Below are positions 16,323 to 24,856 of a stretch of DNA of 64,000 bases, in pieces. Source of the DNA: Bin87 sp965220055 (GTDB lineage: Bacteria > Chloroflexota > Dehalococcoidia > Lucifugimonadales > UBA3495); NCBI GenBank assembly GCA_965220055.1, contig CBDCPE010000004.1:2480001-2544000 (forward strand). Reading direction: 5' to 3'. The notes beneath the pieces are model-generated. The model was not told where the DNA came from. It was given only the letters and a program-made list of their open reading frames with translations, and did no database searches. Within the stretch, counting starts at the first letter, position 1. Each line of letters starts with the position of its first letter. The position numbers and the translations under genes are program-made.

Positions 16323-17357
16323 ATGAAGGCCGTTTATATCAACGAAACCGGCGGCACCGATGTGCTGACTCACGGCGACCGTCCCGACCCCGAAATCAGT
16401 CCCGGCGAGATACTGATTCACGTCGGCGGAAGCGCCCTCAACCACCTCGACCTGAACCTGCGCGCCGGCAACTGCCGCCGCTTCCCCCACATCCTCGGTT
16501 GCGACCTGGCCGGCGAGGTTGTGCAGATCAGCCCCGACTCCGGCACCGACTTGCAGGTCGGCGACCGGGTGCTCGTCGACAACCGAGTCAAGTGCGGTGG
16601 GCTCAACCTGTGCGAGCATTGCGCCGCCGGCCACGATCAGTGGTGCACTCGCCAGCAGCGCATCGGCGTCGACCTTGACGGTGGACACGCGGAGTACGTT
16701 GTCGCCCCAGCGGTGAACGCCTACACAATCCCGGAGCAGATGTCGTTCGCCGAAGCGGCGGCGCTGCCCATCGCTCTGCATACGTCGTGGCACTGCCTCA
16801 TCACCCAGGCCAAGCTGCAGCCCTGGGATGACGTGCTGGTTCAGGCGGCCGGCTCCGGCGTCGGCAGCATGGGCATCCAGATTGCCAAGATGATGGGTTG
16901 TCGCGTGATCACCACCGCCGGCAGCGATTGGAAACTGGAAGAGGCCAAAAAGTGGGGCGCTGATGAGGTCATCAACTACCGTGAGGTCGACAGCATCAGT
17001 GAGAAGGTGAAGGAGTTGACCGACGGCCAAGGGGTCGACGTAGTTTTCGACTGCGTCGGCGCGGATGTCTGGCACGAAAACATGCTGAGCCTGAAGCACG
17101 AGGGCAGGCTGGTCATCACCGGTGTTACCTCGGGCAGCCAGACTCCCATGGACCTCTCGATCCTGCACGGGCGCCCGCTGCATCTGATGGGCAGCGGTGG
17201 CCGCAGCCGACGCACCATGGCCGATGCCATGAAGATGGTCAACCAGGGCGTTCTCCGTGGAATTGTCGGCCGCACCTTCCCGCTTGATGGCGTGGGTGAA
17301 GCCCACCAGGTAATGCACGATCGGGACTTCTTCGGCAAGCTGGTCATCGAGCACTGA
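16323..17357 (+). CDS. Zinc-binding MDR alcohol dehydrogenase/quinone oxidoreductase
   Basis: 344 aa. N-terminal GroES-like domain (MKAVYINETGG, GEILIHVGGSALNHLDLNLRAG, HILGCDLAGEVVQ) and Rossmann domain (VLVQAAGSGVGSMGIQIAKMMGCRVITTAGS). The lobe cysteines in KCGGLNLCEHCAAGHDQWC indicate a structural zinc. The catalytic-zinc cysteine position is taken by N in NHLDL, as in zinc-structural quinone or enoyl reductases. ATG 16323 follows GGAGG by 10 nt. NADPH preference and substrate are not determined. The FAH gene follows 70 nt later behind its own promoter-like sequence. Confidence 0.85.
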   Translation: MKAVYINETGGTDVLTHGDRPDPEISPGEILIHVGGSALNHLDLNLRAGNCRRFPHILGCDLAGEVVQISPDSGTDLQVGDRVLVDNRVKCGGLNLCEHCAAGHDQWCTRQQRIGVDLDGGHAEYVVAPAVNAYTIPEQMSFAEAAALPIALHTSWHCLITQAKLQPWDDVLVQAAGSGVGSMGIQIAKMMGCRVITTAGSDWKLEEAKKWGADEVINYREVDSISEKVKELTDGQGVDVVFDCVGADVWHENMLSLKHEGRLVITGVTSGSQTPMDLSILHGRPLHLMGSGGRSRRTMADAMKMVNQGVLRGIVGRTFPLDGVGEAHQVMHDRDFFGKLVIEH

Positions 17358-17381
17358 CCGGCTGCCCGCTTTTGGTACAAT
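17354..17381 (+). promoter_or_regulatory. Possible promoter of the FAH-family gene
   Basis: CTGACC (17354-17359), 16-nt spacer, TACAAT (17376-17381), 46 nt before the ATG at 17428. The -35 partly overlaps the upstream stop codon. Confidence 0.4.
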
Positions 17382-17427
17382 AATCGACGAAATAGGGTTA
17401 CCACATCGCAACGGAGGCACTCCCACT

Positions 17428-18201
17428 ATGAAAATCGCCCGCTACCTCGCCCACGGAGCCGAGCATTTCGGCGTCGTTGACGGCGACAACGTTACCGCCA
17501 TCGACGGCAGCATTTTCGACTCCCAGATCAAGCTGACCGACCACACCCACACCCTTTCCGACGTAAAGCTGTTGTCGCCGGTGGTGCCGGGGAAAATCCT
17601 CGCCATGGGCCTCAACTACACCAGCCACGTCGGCGATCGGCCGGCGCCCGAATACCCGATGATCTTCCACAAGACCCCCACCAGCGTCATCGGCCCCGAG
17701 GACTCCATCGTCCGCCCCAAGGAAGTTCAGCGCTTCGACGCTGAGGGTGAGATGGTGGTGGTAATCAAGGACAAGTGCCGCTACGTGTCCAAGGATGACG
17801 CGCTGAACCACGTCTTGGGTTACACCTGCGGCAACGACGTGAGCGCACGCGACTGGCAGCAGAAGGACCGGCGGGAGAACAACTCCGACTGGTGGCGCGC
17901 CAAGTCGGCCGACACGTTCTCTCCCATGGGCCCCTGGATCGAGACCGAAGCCGACCCCCATGCCCAGCACCTTCGCACCCGCGTGAACGGCAACGAGGAG
18001 CAGAACGAAACGACGGCGCACCTGATCTTCGACGTGCCCACGATGATCGAGTTCATCACCCGCTACGTGACCTTGGAAGCGGGCGACTGCATCTTCACGG
18101 GCACGCCGGGAACGACGTCCGATATGGCCGACGGCGCAGTCTGCGAAATCGACATCAGCGGCATCGGCGTGCTGCGGAACCCGGTCAAGCTGGAATCGTA
18201 A
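17428..18201 (+). CDS. Fumarylacetoacetate hydrolase-family protein
   Basis: 257 aa. The C-terminal FAH domain is clear: LAMGLNYTSHVGD, PMIFHKTPTSVIGPEDSI, the metal-site region VQRFDAEGEMVVVIK, YTCGNDVSARDWQ, and LEAGDCIFTGTPGTTSDMADG. These enzymes hydrolyse, decarboxylate or isomerise beta-diketo acids such as 2-hydroxyhepta-2,4-diene-dioate or acylpyruvates with Mg2+. GGAGG lies 10 nt before the ATG. It probably works in catabolism of aromatic or keto-acid compounds, but the neighbours do not form a recognisable pathway. Confidence 0.88.
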   Translation: MKIARYLAHGAEHFGVVDGDNVTAIDGSIFDSQIKLTDHTHTLSDVKLLSPVVPGKILAMGLNYTSHVGDRPAPEYPMIFHKTPTSVIGPEDSIVRPKEVQRFDAEGEMVVVIKDKCRYVSKDDALNHVLGYTCGNDVSARDWQQKDRRENNSDWWRAKSADTFSPMGPWIETEADPHAQHLRTRVNGNEEQNETTAHLIFDVPTMIEFITRYVTLEAGDCIFTGTPGTTSDMADGAVCEIDISGIGVLRNPVKLES

Positions 18202-18234
18202 CCGTCAATTCCGGCGAGAAGGCCCGAAATGATC

Positions 18235-18258
18235 AGGGGCGGCCAATTGGCCGCCCCT
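18235..18258 (+). repeat. Intergenic palindrome, diverged family copy 4
   Basis: Perfect 24-nt palindrome with aggggcggccaa half-sites. It keeps the aggggcg arms of the family but has a different centre. Located 33 nt after the FAH stop. Confidence 0.7.
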
Positions 18259-18272
18259 ACTACTTTGATGTC

Positions 18273-18336
18273 CAACGGATGCCGTCGGCTTCAACGGATT
18301 CCGTCGGCTTCAACGGATGCCGTCGGCTTCAATCGG
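18273..18336 (+). repeat. 19-bp tandem repeat, three copies and a partial
   Basis: Unit caacggatgccgtcggctt begins at 18273, 18292 and 18311 with a partial at 18330. The second copy has one mismatch (ggattcc). It ends in the last codons of the minus-strand cyclo-ligase gene. Confidence 0.85.
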
Positions 18337-19063
18337 GCGATTGGCTTTCCTGCCGTAGTTTCACCAGCAGCGGGATCGTTCGGATCTTCCGCTCGTCCAG
18401 GTCTTCCCAGTAAACGCCTTTCGGACGTGGCAACTCTTCCTGGCCACTGTTACACCGTACCACCGCCTCCGTGGTGACCACGATATCCAGCGGAACATCG
18501 TGCTGAGTCCACGGCAGGTCCTCGTCCAGCAACTGCATGGGGTGAACTGTGCTGATCACCGGCGTGCCCGGTTTCACCACACCGGCGGCGGCTGCCAACC
18601 CGTACTCCAGGTCCGCGAACCCTCCGCCTTTCCCGATCCGCACGCCCCGACTGTTGACGGCCACCGAGCCGGAAACCACCAGATCGACGGGCTGCATCTC
18701 GTGAACGTACACCGGGCGGCCGACTTTGAACGCCCCCGAGATGGTGGCCGCTTTTGCCGGCACAACCTCGGCACGAGCCGGGTCAAGCTCGATGAACACC
18801 CGCTCGTCCTTGAGCCTCGGGACTGCCATGTACAGCAGCTTTCCCTGCTCCAGCGCAAGTTGCCGCAGCGGCCGCTGCGCCTGATCGGGGTTGCTCTTGA
18901 TGGCGCGGGCAGCTTCCCATTCCGGGAGCTCCGACGCCAGGGTCGCCGCCGCTTCGCTTCCAATAAAGTTTGGGATCTTGTCGTGCACCGACTTGCCCCG
19001 GACCACGCGGGCCGTTTCCAGCGCAGTCCAAACCGATTCGCGAATTGCCCATTTGTCACGCAT
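18329..19063 (-). CDS. 5-formyltetrahydrofolate cyclo-ligase family protein
   Basis: 244 aa, MTHFS family, which closes 5-formyl-THF to 5,10-methenyl-THF with ATP. Landmarks: MRDKWAIRESVWTALE at the N-terminus, PDQAQRPLRQLALEQGKLLYMAVPRL, VNSRGVRIGKGGGFADLEYGLAAAAG (the GxGxGFxD loop) and a C-terminal IVVTTEAVVRC. It resembles the longer MTHFSD-like subgroup rather than short YgfA. ATG 19063 has a GGTGGGA-type RBS; a GTG at 19075 would add four residues. Its last codons run into the 19-bp tandem repeat. Confidence 0.82.
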   Translation of the reverse strand: MRDKWAIRESVWTALETARVVRGKSVHDKIPNFIGSEAAATLASELPEWEAARAIKSNPDQAQRPLRQLALEQGKLLYMAVPRLKDERVFIELDPARAEVVPAKAATISGAFKVGRPVYVHEMQPVDLVVSGSVAVNSRGVRIGKGGGFADLEYGLAAAAGVVKPGTPVISTVHPMQLLDEDLPWTQHDVPLDIVVTTEAVVRCNSGQEELPRPKGVYWEDLDERKIRTIPLLVKLRQESQSPD

Positions 19064-19141
19064 GGCGTATCCCACCGCTTGTTTGAGGTTGGGTTTGGGG
19101 CCAAGGTTACAACAAACGGGCGCGGACTATAAGACGTATCC

Positions 19142-19720
19142 CAGCGCACTCTCCGCCGCCCAAACCCCCACGACCAAAATAGCCGCTCGAGTCGTCGAGT
19201 CCGACTCAAACGCGTGCCGGACCGCGTGTACCTGCACCGCTATTCCCCACAGAATGCCGACAAGCAATGCAGTCAGCGACGCCAACACGCCGGCTCGACC
19301 CAGGTCAGCGCCCTACCCGATCACCGACAACCCGGAAGACAGCAGGGCTACCGCCACCCACGGCGCTGAAGCGAAGCTCCAGAGGCTGATGAGACCTCGC
19401 CAACCAGGCGTGGAAGGGGCTCCCATTATCCAGAGGCCCGCCACCATGATGACCACCACGGCCGCAGCCCACGCCGCTTGTCCTACTGCAACTTGCCACA
19501 GATCTGACCCCATGACCGGACCCCGCGTTCCCGGGTCTTCGGCCGAGGACAGCGGCCCGTGGCTCCCGGACGGCTCCACCAATGCCCATATTGTGGAAGC
19601 TGCCAACCCCGCCGCGAGGACTGCCAGACCCTGGTAGATCGCGCGCGGGTCGTAGGGGATTTCGCGGCAAACCTTTCTGTCGAAAAGCGCGACCCCTGCG
19701 GCCCGCCGAAATATGGGCAT
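19142..19720 (-). pseudogene. Yip1-family membrane protein broken by an in-frame TAG
   Basis: The first 135 residues (start 19720) encode a Yip1-like protein: FDRKVCREIPYDPRAIYQGL aligns with FNSETYEEIEADPSAIGQAV of the intact neighbour at 19779. A TAG at 19313-19315 stops the frame, yet the same frame continues with GADLGRAGVLASLTALLVGI, W-G-I-A-V-Q-V-H-AVRHAFESDSTTRAAILV, which matches the neighbour's last third (IAVRQALDFDSTGRAIAVVL). Homology therefore crosses the stop. Beyond 19142 the frame runs on without similarity towards the cyclo-ligase gene, so the true 3' end is also lost. Inactivated paralogue, read-through gene or base-call error. Confidence 0.75.
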
Positions 19721-19778
19721 TCGGTATCTGGTTTATTTCCCGCTGTGGGGTCGCGTCATCGAATAATTTTACGCGCCA

Positions 19779-20321
19779 TCACAGCAGCAAACGTTCAATT
19801 CCCAGAACGATTATCCAAGGGATAAAGCCTATGATCGCGGTTATCAACACGACCGCGATCGCACGTCCAGTAGAATCAAAATCGAGCGCTTGACGGACTG
19901 CTATGGTCACGGCCGCCGCTGTCCAGAAGAATGCCACCACCGGGAACAACCATCCGATGAATGGCACGAAGCTGAATATGGATAGGATGCCCGGGGTATA
20001 TGCGAATCCGACCACGCGGCCGAGTTCTGCCCAGCTCGTTTGCGTGCTGGTAGTGCGGAGCATCATGCCGCCGACCACGCTCAGCACGGATACCCAGATG
20101 GCCCAGCGCACGATGCCGAAGACCAGGCCTGCGATCAGTCCCAACACGATTTTCAGCCCAGAGGCATCGCCCAGCAGACCGCCAATGACGCCACCCACGG
20201 CTCCGCAAATCGTGACGAGGATCACGACCAGTACCGCCTGTCCGATCGCGCTGGGGTCGGCTTCGATTTCCTCGTATGTTTCGGAGTTAAAAAACGTGGC
20301 GCCTATCATTCTCTGTATCAT
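19779..20321 (-). CDS. Yip1-family polytopic membrane protein
   Basis: 180 aa. A short cytoplasmic N-terminus (MIQRMIGATFFNSETYEEIE) is followed by about five hydrophobic segments: AVLVVILVTICGAVGGVIGG, IVLGLIAGLVFGIVRWAIWV, GRVVGFAYTPGILSIFSFVP, WLFPVVAFFWTAAAVTIAV and VLITAIIGFIPWIIVLGI. The FxYTPxxLS turn and the AVRQALDFDSTGRA motif between the last two helices are typical of bacterial Yip1-domain proteins. GAGGTGAACAA precedes the ATG at 20321. The truncated paralogue lies 58 nt downstream on the same strand, so they form a tandem duplication. Cellular role unknown. Confidence 0.8.
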   Translation of the reverse strand: MIQRMIGATFFNSETYEEIEADPSAIGQAVLVVILVTICGAVGGVIGGLLGDASGLKIVLGLIAGLVFGIVRWAIWVSVLSVVGGMMLRTTSTQTSWAELGRVVGFAYTPGILSIFSFVPFIGWLFPVVAFFWTAAAVTIAVRQALDFDSTGRAIAVVLITAIIGFIPWIIVLGIERLLL

Positions 20322-20716
20322 TTGTTCACCTCTTCACGCGTCGCTTTGTAAATATCCTTACTCCGCTTGGCTATCACGGCCCTTGCATGCGGCGGATTCT
20401 AACCGCTGCCTTTTTTCGTCCGCTATCGAGAATGCGTACGAAGTTGGCGCAGTTTCCCTGTACAATAAGTGGCAACGCTCATACAATCCGCCGCGCGCGA
20501 GCAGCCTAACGGCCTCTCCCCGGCATGTTGTTCTGGTCTCCCCGATTTCGATAAATATATAATTCTGCAAACAGCCCAAACGTTTCTGCAGGTAGCGCGC
20601 GTCTGCTATCCGAAGGTCAGGTTCGCGGTATTATTCATTTTCACCGCTAATCCGCTCGACCAGTCCGATTGGGGAACTGCAGGGTCGATTGCCACCCTCT
20701 GCACGGGATTGAACCA
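20322..20716. other. Intergenic region before lysS
   Basis: 395 nt between divergent genes. A stretch at 20400-20660 is AT-richer than its surroundings and contains TGTACAAT (20459-20466) that could serve as a plus-strand -10, but no paired -35 at proper spacing. A plus-strand frame of 83 codons (20469-20720) has no recognisable domain and runs into lysS; I do not call it. Confidence 0.4.
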
Positions 20717-22279
20717 GTGACCGAAGCTGTAGAAATAACCGAAACCGTCCCGGAGGAGAACCCAGGCAGCCTCCAGGCTAACCTGGACAGTCGGCGCGGC
20801 AAGCTCGACCGCATCCGCGAGCGGGGAATTGACCCTTACCCTCCGCGTTTCCAACGCAGTTGCACCGCCGACGAAGCGATCAAGCTTTTCGAGGCCGCCG
20901 AGGCGGACGAAACGCCCGAGCGCGCCACCGCGGTCAGCGTCGCCGGCCGTATCGTGTCCATGCGCGTGATGGGTCGAGCCGCGTTTCTCGATCTGCGCGA
21001 CTCGTCGGGTGTGGTGCAGGCGATGTTGCGGCAGAACGTGCTCGGTGACGAGTACGCTGTCCTACAGGACCTCGACCTTGGAGATTTCCTCGGCGTAGGC
21101 GGCGACATGATGCGGACCCGCACCGGCCAGCCCACGATCGAAGCGCACTCCCTGACCATCCTCGCCAAGGGGATGCGCCCCTTGCCCGAAAAGTGGCACG
21201 GCCTGCGCGATGTCGAAACCCGTTACCGCCAACGCTATTTGGACCTCATCGCAAATCCCGAAGTCGCAGACACTTTCGTTCAGCGTAGCCGCATCATCAG
21301 CGGTATCCGCCGTTTCCTGGACGACCGTGGTTTCATCGAAGTGGACACGCCCATACTGGTCCCCATACCAGCCGGCGCCCACGCTCGCCCATTCATTACC
21401 CACCACAATGCCCTGGACGAGCAGCTTTACCTCCGCATCGCCACCGAGTTGTACCTCAAACGCCTCATTGTGGGTGGCCTGGACAAGGTCTATGAGATCG
21501 GCCGCGTCTTCCGCAACGAGGGCATCGATCAGGACCACAACCCCGAGTTCACTCTGCTAGAGTCTTACGAGGCCTACGCCGATTACAACTCCGTAATGGA
21601 GATGGTGGAGTCTCTCGTCTCCTCGTTGGCCCAGGACGTGCGCGGCAGTATGCAAGTTGCGATGGGAGACCAAATCATCGATTTCACGCCGCCGTGGCCC
21701 CGCCTCTCCTTGTGCGAGGAACTGCACCGACGCAGCGGCGTAGACATCGAGGATTATCCCGATGCTGAATCCCTAACCGACAAATGCCGGGAGCTGGGGT
21801 TGGATCCCGCACCACGCGAAGCTAGGGGTCGCCTCATTGACAAGATGCTATCCGTGTATGTCGAACCACATCTGATCCAACCGTCGTTCCTGATTGACTA
21901 TCCCGAGGATATGTCGCCCCTGGCCAAGGGTCATCCCGACAAGGCGGGCTACGTCGAACGCTTCGAGGCCTTTGCCGCCGGAATGGAGATCGCCAACTCC
22001 TACACCGAGCTGAACGACCCCGAGGTCCAGCGCGCCCGGTTTGCCGACCAGGAGCACCAGCGTGACGCTTACGGCGACGAGGAAGCCGACCGAACCGACG
22101 CCGATTTCCTCACCGCCATGGAATACGGCATGCCCCCCACCGGCGGTCTGGGCATCGGCATCGACCGCCTCGTCATGCTGCTGACCGGCCAGTCCACCAT
22201 ACGGGATGTGCTACTATTTCCGCAGATGCGCAGGGTGCAAATCATTGCCGAAGGGGCGATTTCTGCTTTGACCGATTAG
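20717..22279 (+). CDS. lysS: Lysyl-tRNA synthetase, class II
   Basis: 520 aa. N-terminal OB-fold anticodon domain (SVAGRIVSMRVMGRAAFLDLRDSSGVVQAML), then motif 1 (FLDDRGFIEVDTPILVPIPAG), motif 2 (YEIGRVFRNEGIDQDHNPEFTLLE) and motif 3 (GLGIGIDRLVMLLTG). PxxxGAxARPFxTxHNAL, the LysRS signature, is present as IPAGAHARPFITHHNAL. The start is uncertain: GTG 20717 (MTEAVEITE) follows no strong RBS; a further in-frame TTG lies at 20669. The gene is followed 81 nt later by serS in the same direction, a likely aminoacylation operon. Confidence 0.95.
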   Translation: MTEAVEITETVPEENPGSLQANLDSRRGKLDRIRERGIDPYPPRFQRSCTADEAIKLFEAAEADETPERATAVSVAGRIVSMRVMGRAAFLDLRDSSGVVQAMLRQNVLGDEYAVLQDLDLGDFLGVGGDMMRTRTGQPTIEAHSLTILAKGMRPLPEKWHGLRDVETRYRQRYLDLIANPEVADTFVQRSRIISGIRRFLDDRGFIEVDTPILVPIPAGAHARPFITHHNALDEQLYLRIATELYLKRLIVGGLDKVYEIGRVFRNEGIDQDHNPEFTLLESYEAYADYNSVMEMVESLVSSLAQDVRGSMQVAMGDQIIDFTPPWPRLSLCEELHRRSGVDIEDYPDAESLTDKCRELGLDPAPREARGRLIDKMLSVYVEPHLIQPSFLIDYPEDMSPLAKGHPDKAGYVERFEAFAAGMEIANSYTELNDPEVQRARFADQEHQRDAYGDEEADRTDADFLTAMEYGMPPTGGLGIGIDRLVMLLTGQSTIRDVLLFPQMRRVQIIAEGAISALTD

Positions 22280-22360
22280 CTGACGCGGCGGACTAGGCCT
22301 TTTGACCGAGTCCATGGTTGCCGCTTTTGATCTCCAGCACGACGAACGTTGACCGCACTT

Positions 22361-23641
22361 ATGCTTTCCATCGAACAAATCCGCAGCGATGCCGAAGCTG
22401 TCCGCGCCGCGCTGATCCGCCGCGCCGAGGATGACGATTGCCTGGACGAAATCCTGGCCTTGGACGCCAGCCGGCGCGCCGCCATCACCGATGGTGACGA
22501 GCTCCGCGCCCGCCGCAACGCGGTGTCCCGCGAAATCGGCCAGGCCCGTTCGCAGAGCGGACCGCCTGACGAAGCGATCGTGGCCGAAATGCGCGACGTC
22601 GGCCGCCGCATCAGCGAGCTTGAAGATCTCGTGCGCGATCTGGACGCCCGGATCAACGACGCCATGCTGGCCCTGCCCAACTTGCCGCACACGAGCACAC
22701 CGGAAGGCCTGGACGAAACCTGCAACGTGGTGCTGCGGCACTGGGGCGATCCGACCGAACTGGATTTTGAAGCCCAACCACACTGGGATCTGGCGGAGAA
22801 CCTGGGGATCATCGACTTCCAGCGCGGCGTCAAGCTCTCCGGCAGCCGTTTTTACACTCTGCACGGCTACGGCGCCCGGCTGGAGCGGGCCATCATCTCC
22901 TGGATGCTGGACCTCCACGGCGGCGAGCACGGCTATACGGAAGTTGCGCTGCCCATCCTGGTGCGTCGCGAGATTATGGAAGGCTCCGGAAACCTGCCCC
23001 TCTTCGCGGACAACCTTTACCACGACGAGGAGGATGACCTCTGGCTGATCCCCACCGCGGAGGTGCCCGTCACCAACCTGCATCGGGACGAAATTCTCGC
23101 CTCCGACGATCTGCCCCTGTGTTACGTGGCGCACACTCCCTGCTTCCGCCGTGAAAAGGCGGCCGCGGGTAGGGACACCCGGGGCATCAAGCGCGTCCAC
23201 CAGTTCAACAAGGTGGAGATGTACAAGTTTGTCGAGCCCGACACTTCTTTCGACGAACTCGAAGCCTTGCTGGGAAACGCCGAGACGGTGTGCCAACGTC
23301 TCGACCTGCCCTACCGCATCCTGCAACTGTGCGCCGGCGACATTTCCTTCCCCTCGGCAAAATCCTATGACATCGAGGTGTGGGCGGCTGGATCACAGGA
23401 ATGGCTGGAAGTGTCGTCATGCTCCAATTGCACCGACTTCCAGGCCCGTCGCGCCAACGTTCGCTATCGCCCGGCAGTTGGGGAACGCCCCCGGTTCGTG
23501 CATACCCTGAACGGATCGGGACTGGCCCTGCCGCGTGTGATGATCGCCATCCTGGAGAATAACCAACAGCCCGACGGCTCGGTGGTTATCCCTGAGGTTC
23601 TGCGCCCCTACACCGGCTTTGACACGATTCCGGCCAAGTAG
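22361..23641 (+). CDS. serS: Seryl-tRNA synthetase
   Basis: 426 aa, class II synthetase. N-terminal MLSIEQIRSDAEAVRAALI leads into the two-helix coiled-coil arm (about residues 35-100) that holds the tRNA variable loop. The catalytic core shows LPILVRREIMEGSGNLPLF, LIPTAEVPVTNLH (the TxE serine site), CFRREKAAAGRDTRGIKRVHQF (motif 2) and LNGSGLALPRVMIAILENNQ (motif 3). ATG 22361 was chosen because the family begins MLxIxxIR; a TTG at 22349 is in frame. Complete and typical in length. Confidence 0.96.
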   Translation: MLSIEQIRSDAEAVRAALIRRAEDDDCLDEILALDASRRAAITDGDELRARRNAVSREIGQARSQSGPPDEAIVAEMRDVGRRISELEDLVRDLDARINDAMLALPNLPHTSTPEGLDETCNVVLRHWGDPTELDFEAQPHWDLAENLGIIDFQRGVKLSGSRFYTLHGYGARLERAIISWMLDLHGGEHGYTEVALPILVRREIMEGSGNLPLFADNLYHDEEDDLWLIPTAEVPVTNLHRDEILASDDLPLCYVAHTPCFRREKAAAGRDTRGIKRVHQFNKVEMYKFVEPDTSFDELEALLGNAETVCQRLDLPYRILQLCAGDISFPSAKSYDIEVWAAGSQEWLEVSSCSNCTDFQARRANVRYRPAVGERPRFVHTLNGSGLALPRVMIAILENNQQPDGSVVIPEVLRPYTGFDTIPAK

Positions 23642-23714
23642 CGTATCTGTTATCCTGCGCCGCCAGTCCGTGCGGATTGGCGAGACTGCCGAAACGGTTC
23701 ACAGGAGGTTCCCA

Positions 23715-24533
23715 ATGGCCGGCATCTGGCCCGATGACATCCGCTGCGTCGCCCTCATCACGTTCGACGTTGACGGCATCACCTCCTGGCTGAACCGGAA
23801 TCCCGATTTGATCAACTACCCCAGCCTGCTCTCAATGGCCGAGTACGGCCCCAGCGTCGCCACGCCACGCATCCTGGACATGCTGGACGCCCAGGGCATT
23901 CCGGGCAGCTTCTACATCCCAGGTTACGTTGCGGAAACTCACCCCGACCTGGTGCGCGAAATCGCCGGTCGCGGCCACGAGGTGGCGCACCACGGCTACA
24001 TCCACGAACCTCCAGCCACCATGACTCCGGACAAAGAAGAGGAGGTTCTGATCAAGGGCATCGGCATTTTGGGGGAACTCACCGGCGAGGCGCCGGTCGG
24101 CTATCGTTCGCCCAGTTGGGAGCTCAGTCCCGTCTCTTTGGACCTGCTGGCCAAGCACAATTTCCAGTACGACAGCAGCCTGATGGGCGACGACGCGCCG
24201 TACTTCGTGCAGGGCGGCGACCCGCCCCGCAATCTGGTCGAGTTGCCCATCCACTGGCTCCTCGACGACGCCCCGCACTTTGCCTATGCCCCCTCGGCCA
24301 ACCGCCTGGGACCCATGCGGAACCCCGACGAGGTGTTTGAGAGCTGGGCGGCGGAGTTCCGTGGCATCTATCGCTACGGCCGCTGTTTCAACCTCACCAT
24401 GCACCCCCAGTACATCGGGCGCCCGGGGCGCTTGCTCATGCTGGAACGCCTGATTGAATACATTAAGACCTTCCCCGGCGTTAGCTTCATGCGCTCGGTG
24501 GACGCTGCCCAGATGTGGGAAGAAGGAGCGTAG
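23715..24533 (+). CDS. Polysaccharide deacetylase-family (NodB-fold) hydrolase
   Basis: 272 aa, no signal peptide. NodB homology: ALITFDVDGITSWL (first aspartates), GIPGSFYIPGYVAETHPDLVREIAGRGHEVAHHGYIHEPPATMTP with the metal-binding H-x3/4-H, then GYRSPSWELSPVSLDLLAKHNFQYDSSLMGDDAPY. The long PSVATPRILDML insert and the C-terminal LTMHPQYIGRPGR are found in the PuuE/allantoinase-like and imidase-like cytoplasmic branch rather than chitin deacetylases. AGGAGG lies 6 nt before the ATG. The stop is 2 nt before the nitrile-hydratase-like gene, so this enzyme may belong to that transcript and could act on an amide or ureide. Confidence 0.85.
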   Translation: MAGIWPDDIRCVALITFDVDGITSWLNRNPDLINYPSLLSMAEYGPSVATPRILDMLDAQGIPGSFYIPGYVAETHPDLVREIAGRGHEVAHHGYIHEPPATMTPDKEEEVLIKGIGILGELTGEAPVGYRSPSWELSPVSLDLLAKHNFQYDSSLMGDDAPYFVQGGDPPRNLVELPIHWLLDDAPHFAYAPSANRLGPMRNPDEVFESWAAEFRGIYRYGRCFNLTMHPQYIGRPGRLLMLERLIEYIKTFPGVSFMRSVDAAQMWEEGA

Positions 24534-24535
24534 CC

Positions 24536-24856
24536 ATGACTGAAAACCAGTCTGGGCCCGCAGCACACGACCGCGGCGGCTGGCCCGACGACACCGCCAT
24601 CGACCGCAGCGAGCACGAATACACCGACTGGGAACGGCGCGTCGACGCGGTTCACCAAGTGCTCGGACAGCAGGGCATACGCACCACCGACGAGATGCGC
24701 CGCGCCATCGAGAGCCTGCCGCCGGAACTCTACGAGGCGTTGTCCTATTACGAAAAGTGGACCGCTGCCCTGGAGACACTGCTGATCGAAAAGGGCATCT
24801 TCACCGCCGAGGAGATCGACGCCAAAACCGCGGAGTTGCGGGAGCAGGGCCTCTGA
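24536..24856 (+). CDS. Nitrile hydratase beta subunit, N-terminal half (thiocyanate hydrolase beta-like)
   Basis: 106 aa, soluble. TDWERRVDAVHQVLGQQGIRTTDEMRRAIESLPPELYEALSYYEKW followed by a second block TAALETLLIEKGIFTAEEIDAKTAELRE reproduces the helical N-terminal half of nitrile hydratase beta subunits (SYYExWxxALExLLxEKGxxTxEE). In thiocyanate hydrolases the corresponding half is also a separate gene. The matching C-terminal half lies at 25956 and the metal-binding alpha subunit at 28875. It starts 2 nt after the deacetylase stop and ends in a TGATG overlap with the next gene. The partial beta subunit alone would not be active. Confidence 0.8.
   Translation: MTENQSGPAAHDRGGWPDDTAIDRSEHEYTDWERRVDAVHQVLGQQGIRTTDEMRRAIESLPPELYEALSYYEKWTAALETLLIEKGIFTAEEIDAKTAELREQGL

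Noticed and set aside
16212..17426. 404-codon minus-strand frame over the zinc dehydrogenase
   Set aside because: High-GC antisense shadow; composition is dominated by V, A, H and D with no domain.
18273..18336. CRISPR array or attachment site
   Set aside because: Immediate tandem 19-bp units without spacers and with no integrase nearby.
20469..20720. 83-codon plus-strand frame upstream of lysS
   Set aside because: No domain and it runs into the lysS gene; treated as intergenic.
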